Assembly: GCA_002105175.1 (NCBI GenBank)
Contig: MCGE01000001.1
Coordinates: 1,054,001-1,118,000 of the forward strand
Length of the DNA: 64,000 nucleotides
DNA from: Absidia repens
Lineage: Eukaryota; Mucoromycota; Mucoromycetes; Mucorales; Cunninghamellaceae
Direction: 5' to 3'
Of the stretch, positions 35,335-44,960 are shown piece after piece; positions within the stretch are counted from its first letter, which is position 1, and every line of letters starts with the position of its first letter. The translations under genes were made by a program, and so were the position numbers. The notes under the pieces were generated by a model. That model was given only the letters and a program-made list of their open reading frames with translations. It was not told the origin of the DNA and did no database searches.

Positions 35335-36729
35335 ACATTTAATCCTCCCTTTTTACTCTTAGATTATTATCCCCAACCCATTCATTAGGTAGTGTTGTTG
35401 ACCCTCTCATCTTTTTCCTTTCATCCCCGCCCTCTCCCTCTCTCGCTCGTCCTTTTTTATACACTTTTTTTTATTTCCTTTTGTATATAAAGAACCATAT
35501 TTGAATAAAAAATCTATTTTATCATGTGTTTTATCATTTATTCTTGTGGTAATTTTTCATTATACTGCAGAAAAGGGCGTCAACACTTCGTTTTGAAATT
35601 TATCTTTGTATGTCTTCAATGATTTTGTAACACAATATTAAGCGTTAATCTCACTTCATTCTCATAAACTACATTCAGTGGGTGCAAGGTCTTGGACTAA
35701 AAGAAGAAAGTGGCAGACAATAGATGATTTTGTTCGCTGCAATATGCAAAAAAAAAAAAAAAAAAATGGATGACGCCAAGATTCACAGTCCGCCCACGTG
35801 GTTTTATTTTTATTTATATCATTCCCTTTTGTCTTCTTCGAAGAGATGTAGGACTTCGATTATATTAGAACTTGGATCAGATGAATTTTGAAAAACGCAA
35901 TACGGACATTATATGGAACCTATTTCATGTTGTCATCGTGATTTGAGACCAATATTAGATTACCCTCATCTTACATAGTAGTATCACAATCGTCATTAGT
36001 TTAGGTGTGTGCTAGTTGTCATAGTGTGTATTTATATCAGAATAAAAATATGTTTTGCCACTTTTTATCGTTAGTCCCTCCGCCATATGTTTACATTATT
36101 ATTTTTGTGTAATATGTTTACATATGCATAGAAAAAAATTAGTGTGTGTGTGTAAAAAAAAAAAAAAAGCTACTACGAAGTATCTTGCCATCGCGTCTTT
36201 GTAATTCGCACTTTGTAGGAGTGGCTTTGATGTGAAGGCATAAAATAATCTTCGATTTATTGGGAGTTATTTTTATTTTATTTTATTTTTTTTGTAAAGA
36301 GTGATTTTTGATGGGATGGGATTAAATGTCTCCAACATTTCACATTATGGTAGACAGTCTCTTGTGACCCAACTGCCGTTGATCAGTACTCTGTCTGAAA
36401 AAGGAAGTAATATAAATGCACGGAATACTTTTATTGGGAGGTAATAAAAACCGAAGTTGGTTTTTAAAGTATGCCGAAATTTATTCTTCATATATAATAA
36501 GCACTGTACTTACAGTGTTGTACAATGAAGTTGCATTCATTCAACATAAAAAACTAGAAGTATGAGAAACAATGTAAAATAAAAGAGACAGTACAAATTT
36601 TATTAAGGTGCAAATATATAATATGACAACTAAACTAAACATGCCTAATGATAATACTTTGACGTCTAACTAGAATTGAGATAAATTTGGAGAGTGTGTA
36701 GAGTGCGAGAGAGAATATTTTGCTGTAGT
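35335..36729. other. Intergenic with partial repeat
   Basis: The MAP2K 3' region (AATAAA near 35504), then a region with a CCCACGTGG motif at 35794-35802 and an A run at 35749-35766. The segment 35975-36170 is a diverged partner of 7070-7290, probably a fragment of the interspersed repeat. No gene. Confidence 0.45.
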
Positions 36730-37500
36730 ATAAACAAAACGTCAGATAAGTTAGTCTAATTAAAGAGGGTAAGTTGTCCTATTGTGTGTGAGAAACTACT
36801 CGACTGTAAAGGGGAACCAAGCCGAATTGCCCCACCAAGAGAAGAGAATAACCATAATTACAATGTCGAATTGTGATAGCTTCTACCATGAGAAGGGAAC
36901 CATCATGTTGATGTTGCTGTATGTTGTTGATTGTTGTAAAAAAAATCACAACCAAATTGTCACTGGAGACATAAAAAAAACATTTCAAATCCCGAACACG
37001 TGGATTTTTATTTACTCCCAATTTTTTTTCCCCACGTCCTCCCTCTCCCTCTCTGTCTTTCCTTTTCAATTTCTTTTCTTTCATTTCATTTTTTCTTCAT
37101 CATTCAACTTCTATGGTGTTATGCTGGACTTAGAACAGTGTCAGGACTAGTTTAGAAGGGTTTTTAGCTCAGGGATTACAAGATGCATGGGGAACCACTT
37201 TCATTTTGGATCTACGATTTGAACCCATTAGTTGGCTTTTTGGAGTCACCATAGCTTAATTTAGTCATAGTCAGTCTATACTTTGTATCTATATTGAATA
37301 AAATATGTCTCTTTTTACTTCTTCAATGAAGACTGTCCCATTAGCCTTTCTCTCATGTCTTGTGCAACAGATCTCTGTTTTGTTGATTTTTTTATTACCG
37401 TCGCCCCTTTTAATTAGTGGTGACCGTTGTTGTGCCTCAATAATAGATGCTCCTTTACTCGTTCCCGTGCCTTGCACAGTATACTAATGTCCTACCAAGC
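36730..37500 (-). repeat. Interspersed repeat family, copy 3 (inverted)
   Basis: Reverse complement aligns in order with copies 1 and 2. The core at 37130-37250 reads AGTTTAGAAGGGTTTTTAGC, ACAAGATGCATGGGG and CATTTTGGATC. Also present are AATAAAATATGTCTCTTTTTACTTC, CTTGTGCAACAGA and, toward lower coordinates, GAACACGTGGATTTTTATTTAC and CATCATGTTGATGTTGCTGT. Confidence 0.75.
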
Positions 37501-37789
37501 ATTGATTTTTAGTTCACCCACTCATCTAACTCCCGATGCTGTGAAACTAACCGTGTGTCTTTTAAATTGCAGTGAGGTATGTCTCAATGAGGTAGAGAAA
37601 TACACACCAGCATTATTTTTTTCCGTTTTAATTGCTTCCTGATCTATCAAAGATGGACCACAACGTATCTTCAACGTTTCTATATTGATTCCATGTCTAT
37701 TTGAGTAAAATTTTAAAATGGAGGCCATTTTTCGTTGAAGATGAATTGTAGTTACACAAATATTACTTTCCCATCATTGCTACTCTACA

Positions 37790-38545
37790 TAACCCACCTA
37801 GGCATGAAATACAGAGGGGCTAACAAACTAAATATTATGTACTGGATTTTTTCTTACGCAAACACATGTCTATTTTTTATTCTACGTTCAAATGTATACA
37901 TGAGGTTGTGGACGAAGTCGTCTTAGTATCCAGCATGTTTCCTTTCCACACATCCAAACACACCAATATATTTCTATGTGCATGTATACCCATTCGCCAA
38001 AACAAGCAATGTAAACTGATAACAGAGAGACTAACGATAAAAAGAGACAAGCGTATTTTATTACCATATATTAAAGAAGGAAATGGATCGTAAGAAAACT
38101 CGGTTATAGTAACTTTAATTTCGCTCTTCTGGCCCTCCAACTTTTTTTTTCTGACCCAGCGCTGACGCCCTGTCCACCATAGGAGCCGTCCATCCTTTAT
38201 TTTTTCAATCGCTGCCCATCCATAGTGCCAAATCACAGAATCTTCCATCCCCATCCCATCAAAACCCACACTTCAGAAACCCCCCTGCCACCCAGTAGCT
38301 ACATAATTAATACTATTCTCAAATTTGCTCTTCAATATCCCCACCGCAACAAAATACACTGTAATAGCTATTTTTTCACACAAACACATCCCTGTTTTCT
38401 TTTCTACGCACAAACTTATAGAGTTGGTGGAAGAAGTCTCCATAATACTCAATCCGTTCCTTTTTCATATATATATAGACACACTTTTTTTTTCTATACA
38501 TATGTAATACACATTCGATGAAGCTCATCATGAAACGTATAACAG
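37790..38545 (+). repeat. Diverged tandem duplication (about 37790-38080 and 38290-38545)
   Basis: Both halves share, in order: CAAACACAT..CTGTTTT..TTCTACG..CAAA, GTTG(T)GGA(C/A)GAAGTC, a TATATA/ACACAC stretch and AACAGAGAGACTAA..ATTTTATT. The second half runs straight into repeat copy 4. Probably two copies of one element's left part. Non-coding. Confidence 0.5.
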
Positions 38546-38900
38546 AGAAACTAATTATATTAAAAAAAAAACATATTTATTCAGACGTAGATACAGATGA
38601 TGACAAACTATTACTAAACTATTGACTGCTAATCTACTGTCGTTCCCAAATCCTTCATCCAAAATGAAAGCGTTTCCCCATGATGTTTGTTTTGCGTTTT
38701 TTAAAACGCCCCTAATTCAAGTTCTAACACTAATACTAGATCACCAGTACCCCAATGAGCCTTGCCATCATATCATTCAGACTATCATGAAGGAAAAAAA
38801 TAAAAAAGAAAGAAAAAGGGTGAAAAAAAAAATGAGGGCCAAAAAAAAATAGAAATCAAAATGCGGAGCCTGAATCATCCAGCTTTTTTTTTATGTCAAA
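38540..38900 (+). repeat. Interspersed repeat family, copy 4 (truncated)
   Basis: Starts AAACATATTTATTCAGACGTAGATACA, then AATCCTTCATCCAAAATGAAAGCGTTTCCCCATG and TTCTAACACTAATACTAGATCACCA as in copy 1. The right part is A-rich and degenerate. Confidence 0.65.
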
Positions 38901-39261
38901 AAATGAAGGAAATGCAAATAAAAATTAAATGAAGGAGCCATCGCCATAATTACCATAGTGCATAATTCGTTTTATCTTCCAGTGGAAAGGCTGTTGCAAC
39001 TCATACATAATTAAGCTCTAATCTCTCTGACGCCTTTCAAGTAAGCTATTATTTCAGCACACAAAAAAAACCCATTGACGACGCGCTGAGCACGACGGTT
39101 GGGACCCAAGGGGCTGCCCACCAAAGTGCGAAATGGCGGAGGCTCTAATCCTATCCTATCAAGACCCACACTAAAAAACTGGGACATTCGATATATCGAA
39201 AGATTTCCAAAAGCTCCAGTGGGACGCCGGAGTGTTTATTTTTGAAAATAATACTTCACAA

Positions 39262-39450
39262 TTCGAACTTTTATCTATTGTTTCTATTGGATTATAGAAA
39301 TCTTTTTTTATTTTTGACTACGATTCCTTTTTTTACTGTGTGTTATACACTATATTCTTATTGGACCAACAAAGGTCAATACTTTTTCTTTTTTATTTTA
39401 TTTTACTCTTACAAGTTTATTTTTTATAAACTTTCTCTATTGTTTTTTTT
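39262..39450 (+). repeat. Truncated LTR remnant
   Basis: Matches the internal part of the gypsy LTRs further on: GTTTCTATTGGATTATAGAAA, ACTGTGTGTTATACACTATAT, CAACAAAGGTCAATACTTTT and TTTATAAACTTTCTCTA. The LTR start and end are missing, so it is an old fragment. Confidence 0.7.
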
Positions 39451-39509
39451 GTGCATTATTAGGTTGTTCGTAAAATGCCGATTTCCTATTTTGTCATGGT
39501 GCTCGATGT

Positions 39510-39690
39510 GGAAATTTGCATATTTATCTAATTCCTAACTTGCCTTGTTTTGAAATTGGAAATGTTGCTTCTTTATCTATTTCCTAGTTTGCCTTTGTTC
39601 TCAAAGTGTAAATTTGCTCTTTTACTTATAACTTGAAGTGGAAATGTTGTATCTTTTATCTGTTACCTGAAGTGGAAATAGTACTTTTGA
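39510..39690 (+). repeat. Degenerate tandem repeat
   Basis: Four to five units of roughly 35-55 bp beginning TGGAAATNTTGC and containing TTTATCTATTTCCTA and (G)AAG. Non-coding; units vary in length. Confidence 0.55.
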
Positions 39691-39904
39691 AAAATTTAAT
39701 TTGTTTTAGACTTCTGTTTCTGCCTACGCTAATATAAGTGATATCTGGGTGTACCAATCATATTTCGAACGCCGCTCCCTCTTTTTTTAAAAAAAAGCGG
39801 TGTCGGCATTATTTTTCTCTATCTTTCTCTTTCTTCCCTTTTTTTTTAAAAAAAAAAATATGCTCTGTTTTTGTCTCTTTCTGTACCTGGTGGCCTTGGC
39901 TTTC

Positions 39905-40080
39905 TATTAGGACTAGTTTAGAAGGGTTTTGAGAATAGCGATTACAAGTTGCATGGGGAAACCCTTTCATTTTGAATTCAGGATCTTGGAGATGTCATGA
40001 TTAGTTTAGGCTGTATAGTACTGTATGTCTGTTTCAATAAAACATATCTTTACCTCAATAAACGTACATTTTACTTCTGT
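39905..40080 (-). repeat. Interspersed repeat family, copy 5 (inverted, short)
   Basis: Holds the conserved core AGGACTAGTTTAGAAGGGTTTTGAG, ACAAGTTGCATGGGGAAACCCTTTCATTTTG and TCAATAAAACATATCTTTA. Confidence 0.7.
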
Positions 40081-41440
40081 GAATTACAGTATGTCTTTGC
40101 ATGAATGAAATTATCCTTTGCTTAACATTGTGTTGTCGCTTCAATGATGAGCAATTCAACAGCAGTTGCAGATCCCCATTAGAGATCCCTGTTAGAGATC
40201 CCGCTTAGAAATCTACGTGGAAGATCCCCGTTAATATACATTGTCCTCTCCTTCTCTTGACAGTACCCTCTTTCTTTCTTTTTTAAAACTTCCACTTTTT
40301 ATTCTACCCATCACCTTCCTTTTTTTTTTTTATGGCACCCTCTGTTTATTACAACCACCGTCTTTTTTCGCATCCGCCTTCTCTTTTTCTTACCAGCAAT
40401 CGATCGTTTTTCTTATCACCTTTCTATATTTTTTTTTTACAGCCACCCTCTCCTTTCTAATTACCACCATTGTTATTTTCGCTGTCACCATCTTTTTTTA
40501 TGACCACTCTCTCTTTTGTTTATAACCACCCTTTGGTGTCTTGGAATCACCGTTGACTGCTCTCCTCATCTCACCGACCATAGAGCATTGATCTCTCTCC
40601 TCATTCCTCTATTCCCAAAAATACAACGTCAGATTTATCGTTTTCTAGGCGCAAATTGCATCATTCAACGTTGGGCACCCCACCTTTTTAATGCTCACAG
40701 TACGTCAGTAGAATAGACTATAGATTAGCTTAATATACTATAATGGTTTATTACCCATGGTAGAGTATGTTGGAAAATAGAAATAAAAATAAAAGCTTTT
40801 TTATTGTATCATGACAGTCAATACTATGCAAAGGAAAGAAAATATAAATAAAGGTCAATAGTAGTTGATAGAGGTACTAGCCTAGAAAAATGGTGTTAGA
40901 AAAAAAAAAGTCAGAGGAATGAACGGTGTATAGAAAAGGGATCTCAAAGTGGGATCTGTAAACTTACTTCTAATGAAGCGCTCTTCAATAAAGCAAAGAC
41001 ATGCGTTATCAAGTCAAATGCATGTTTCCTAAAGCAAAGATATTGTTGTTGTTATTTTTATTGGGGTTTGTTTGTACAGTTGGACTTTATCTACAATGTG
41101 ACGGAAGGAGCAGAGTTTACCTGGACCTGCTGCACGCTCAGTTGTGGTTTCGTGGGCGAGGCATGAAACATTATAAAAAATTAGTATAAATACCATTAGT
41201 AAGATTCAGAAAAAAAAGGAATCATTATCTTGGAATTTTTATTTATCTTTGATCACAATCTTTATTTTATATTTTTTTTTAAATTCATTATTAAGGTTTT
41301 TTTAAACCTCTCAACTTGTTGGCTACCTATTATTCCACACTTTGGAATACTTTTATTATATTTTTTGACAGCTGAGTCTGAATCTTGCTTCACTTTATTT
41401 TTTTGACTTGATCTAAGTCACTACTTATTTTATCGACCTT
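40081..41440. other. Repeat-rich intergenic, no gene
   Basis: Includes a short tandem array AGATCCC(C/T)(A/G)TTAGA at 40168-40230 and a pyrimidine-rich degenerate array with ACCACC/TCTCC units at 40240-40560. A 19-base piece of the LTR (ACAGTTGGACTTTATCTAC) lies at 41078-41096. Open frames here are low-complexity artefacts. Confidence 0.5.
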
Positions 41441-42217
41441 GTCGAGGATCGGCCTGAGGCCGCTTCCAACAACAGTGAACTTGCAGCCGCCTTTGCAATT
41501 TTAGTGATTAAAGACACGACTGTACTACCCTCTGACCATCTCTTAGCCTCTGAACACCTCTGATCGAGTAAGGCTGACCTCGGTCCAAACTTTGGTTCCT
41601 GGATCACTTTTTGCCCCTTCTTTTGCCACGCCTTGTCTACGATCACCTTCTACCTCTTCTCCTGTCACACCTCGTATCCGACCAACCTTATTTTCTTATT
41701 TTTTTTAGTATAAATAGCCCACCGTTTTTTATTATCCTTTTTCTTTTCTCTTTAGTTTTCTTCAGTTTTCTCAATTTATCAAATAAAACTTAGACAAAGG
41801 TTATTACACCACCAAATTATCTACTGTTTCTATTGGATCATAGAAACCTCCTTTTATTTTTGACTACAAGTTTCTTTATTTTTACTGTGTGTTATACACT
41901 TATTTTTATTGAACCAACAAAGGTCAATACTTTTCTTTTTTATTTTACTTTTACAAGTTTATTTTTTATAAACTTTCTCTACAGTTGGACTTTATCTACA
42001 AAAGTTCTGGTGCTCACTACTATCAATTCTATTTTTGTCTGATTCAGGAACAAGTTATTTCAAATTCCGCCCAAGGAACAAATTTATTTTTCAAGCTCTA
42101 AACAAGCAAAAGCTATACTAAAGGATAACTCAAGACATCCTATACAACCCAGAAAAACATAAAAAACCTACAAAAACACAATCCAGTTGGACTAAAATCA
42201 CAAATTTAGCCGCAACA
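41441..42217 (+). repeat. Old solo LTR 1 (gypsy family)
   Basis: Starts TGTCGAGGATCGGCCTGAGG like the young LTRs (TGTCGAGGAACAGTCCGAGA) and ends GCCGCAACA. It shares TATAAATA, AATAAAAC, the TGTGTTATACACT block and the TGGTGCTCACTAC motif. Many substitutions; no internal domain attached. Confidence 0.75.
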
Positions 42218-42962
42218 CTACAAAAACACTACTCTGTTACAAGTGTTGAAGATCCGATGCAAGTTGATGCAGATAGTGAAGATCCAATGCAAGTTGACTC
42301 AAGTAATGCTGAAGTCGAAGACGTATTTGCAAGTGCTTTTAACACACGTGAGCTCATAGACTGGGCACTCTCGAATTAAAGTTCGATCCCAAAACACTCT
42401 GTCGATTTTGACAATGGTGAATTCGAACGACCCTTATATTTTAACTACCTCTTGCTTTCGACCACCCTTTTTTGATTAGTATAAATACCCCACCTTTCCC
42501 CCATCAATTCTCTTTTTTTCTTTAGTTAATTTTTATTATATTATTATCTCAACCCTTTTTATATAAAATTCAGTACAAAGGTTTTTAACCACCAAATCAC
42601 TGTCTTATTTTTATTTTGTTTCTATCGTCTATATAGAAACTTTCTCTTATTTTTTTGTGACTACAAGTCCTCTTTTTATTTTATTTTTACTGTGTGTTAT
42701 ACACTTATTTTTATTGAACCAACAAAGGTCAATACTTTTCTTTTTTATTTTATTTTACTCTTTCAAGTTTATTTTTTTTAAACTTTCTCTACAGTTGGAC
42801 TTTATCTACAAAAGTTCTGGTGCTCACTACTATCAAATCTATTTTTGTCCGATTCAGGAACAAAATATTTCAAATTCCGCCGAAGGAACAAATTTATTTT
42901 TCAAAGCTCTAAACGATCAAAGCTATACTAAAGGATAACTCAAGACATCCTATTCAACCCAG

Positions 42963-43688
42963 TGTCGAGGAACAGTCCGAGACTGCTTCCAGTGATGGCG
43001 AGTCCGAGGACGGGTTTAATAACGTCTTCAGCTCGCAAGAGCTCCGTGACTGGGCTTTGAATGAATGAAGCTTGCCCTGGTCCAGATCTTGGATCTCAGA
43101 TCACTTTTTACTTTTTTTCTTGTTTCGCCTCGCTTCAGTCCAACTTTATTTTCTTTTATTTTTTTAGTATAAATATCCCACCTTTTTTTATCCTTTTATT
43201 TTTTTCTTTAGTTTTTTTCAAGTTTTCCCAATATATTAAATAAAACTCAGTACAAAGGTTATTATACCACCAAATTATCTACCGTTTCTATTGGATCATA
43301 GAAACCTCCTTATTTTCTGACTACAAGTCCTTTTTTTATTTCATTTTTACTGTGTGTTATACACTATATTTTTATTGAACTAACAAAGGTCAATACTTTT
43401 CATTTTTATTTTATCTTACTTTTTCAAGTTTATTCTTTATAAACTTTCTCTACAGTTGGACTTTATCTACAAAAGTTCTGGTGCTCACTACTCTATATTC
43501 TATTTTTGTCCAAATCAGGGGCAAGATATTTCGAATTCCGCCTAAGGAACAAATTCATATTCAAGCTCTAAACAAGCAAAAGCTACACTAAAGGATAACT
43601 CAAAACATCCTATCCAACACAAAAAAAATATAAAAACCTACAAAAACACTACTCTGTTACAAGCTTCCTACCCAAATTAGCCGTAACA
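42963..43688 (+). repeat. 5' LTR
   Basis: TGTCGAGG...CGTAACA, 726 bp, bounded by TG..CA. Carries a TATAAATA box at 43168-43175, an AATAAA polyadenylation-type signal near 43238, and an internal TGGTGCTCACTAC at 43479-43491. Confidence 0.93.
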
Positions 43689-43694
43689 TATTTT

Positions 43695-43712
43695 TGGTGC
43701 TCACTACAGGGG
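43695..43712 (+). promoter_or_regulatory. Primer-binding site for tRNA-Ile(AAT)
   Basis: TGGTGCTCACTACAGGGG is the exact 18-base complement of the 3' end of tRNA-Ile(AAT) plus CCA, and that tRNA gene is at 50855-50928 in this window. It starts six bases after the 5' LTR. Confidence 0.93.
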
Positions 43713-43849
43713 ATATCTATTAAACTTTCAAGCAAATCACACCAAAAATCTTATAAACAATTCCAAAACAACGCTCTTATTTTTCCAAACCAAATCTCAG
43801 ACTTACCTACCAAGCTTTAGAAGCATATAAACAAGAAATTGAAAACAAG

Positions 43850-44917
43850 ATGAACGAACAAACTGTGTTGGCAAACGGACCTATCTACCAACCAAAAATG
43901 AAGCTAATGCCCTTTTCTGGATTCGAAGGAGAAGACTTCAGAAATTTTAAACAAACATTGGATAACTACTTTGCACTCTCAAACATCAATGATGAAGATC
44001 GCAAGCTGATTATACTCAAGACACAATTGTACCACGCTGCTAGGACTTTTGTAAACAAATTGCTAAAAAAAACAAAAGACCCACTTTCATACTCCGAAGT
44101 CATGAAAAAATTAATGGATCAATATATCACCCCTGAACTCATACAAACATATGAGTATGCCTTCAACAACATGGTACAAGGTATTGACGAACATCCACGA
44201 ACATTCTACGCAAGACTGTTTGAAGCTGCTGAACTTGCCGAAATTGATTCCGAATCAATGATTCAAAGCCGATTCCGGGCAGGAGTACATCCTATCATAC
44301 AACAACATTGCATATCAATTGGCTGTAGAGACATTGAAGCATGGCTCAAAGCCGCCGAAGGTTATTGGACTGCACATAACCCTCAACAGGTTACAATGGC
44401 TGACAATCCCTTCCACCCACGGCGTATTGCTCATCCAGCAGATACTATTCAAATGTCCCCTTATCAAACCGCTACAAACTCACCCAGTTTGAACGCTATC
44501 ACTTCATCAAACCCAATGGATATGAAAGATATACAAAAATCCATCAGAAGTATTATCAAAGAAGAATTCAATAACTTCTCAAAAAATCAAAATGGGACAT
44601 ACAACCAACCATCCAACCCTCGATACAATAACCCACGTCATCAACCCCGACAATACAATGCGCCCCATTATAATCAAAACTCGTATCATCACAATAATGG
44701 TCAACGCAACTACAATAACCAAAATCAAGACCCAGTCTTTGATTCTAACTACGGTGACTACAATGGTTATCATCCATCACCACCCATGAATCAAAATCGC
44801 CGTCCCAATTACAATAACCGACGCCCATACAACAATCAACAGTATCAATATAATCCACAATACCAACAACATCAAACACAACAACCCACTCAACAAAATC
44901 AACAGTCAAAAAACTAG
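43850..44917 (+). CDS. gag: Gag-like capsid polyprotein of the gypsy element
   Basis: 355 aa, ATG preceded by AAG. The first 190 residues match the retrotransposon gag (capsid) fold by pattern: FSGFEGEDFRNFKQTLDNYF, DRKLIILKTQLYHAARTFV, DQYITPELIQTYEYAFNNM, and a QGIDEHPRTFYARLFEAAEL helix region. The C-terminal 110 residues are extremely Asn/Gln/Tyr/Pro-rich. No CCHC zinc knuckle is present, so RNA binding may rest on this region. Ends at TAG 44915-44917, just after a slippery heptamer that should shift some ribosomes into pol. Confidence 0.9.
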   Translation: MNEQTVLANGPIYQPKMKLMPFSGFEGEDFRNFKQTLDNYFALSNINDEDRKLIILKTQLYHAARTFVNKLLKKTKDPLSYSEVMKKLMDQYITPELIQTYEYAFNNMVQGIDEHPRTFYARLFEAAELAEIDSESMIQSRFRAGVHPIIQQHCISIGCRDIEAWLKAAEGYWTAHNPQQVTMADNPFHPRRIAHPADTIQMSPYQTATNSPSLNAITSSNPMDMKDIQKSIRSIIKEEFNNFSKNQNGTYNQPSNPRYNNPRHQPRQYNAPHYNQNSYHHNNGQRNYNNQNQDPVFDSNYGDYNGYHPSPPMNQNRRPNYNNRRPYNNQQYQYNPQYQQHQTQQPTQQNQQSKN

Positions 44918-44960
44918 CACGGGCAACTGCAGTTGATGGTCAGTTGGAAAACCCGCCTAA
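44908..44960 (+). promoter_or_regulatory. Predicted -1 ribosomal frameshift signal (gag to pol)
   Basis: Slippery site A AAA AAC (44908-44914) lies in the correct zero frame (TCA AAA AAC TAG). After five bases follows a possible stem: CGGG pairs with CCCG, and CAACTG pairs with CAGTTG. The -1 frame is open through this point into pol. Confidence 0.8.

Noticed and set aside
40241..40525. Hydrophobic 94-codon frame resembling a membrane protein
   Set aside because: It comes from a pyrimidine-rich degenerate repeat; Phe/Leu/Ser content follows from CTT/TTT tracts.
43061..43243. 60-codon frame in the 5' LTR, repeated at 50065-50247
   Set aside because: Low-complexity, hydrophobic T-rich sequence present only because the LTR is duplicated.
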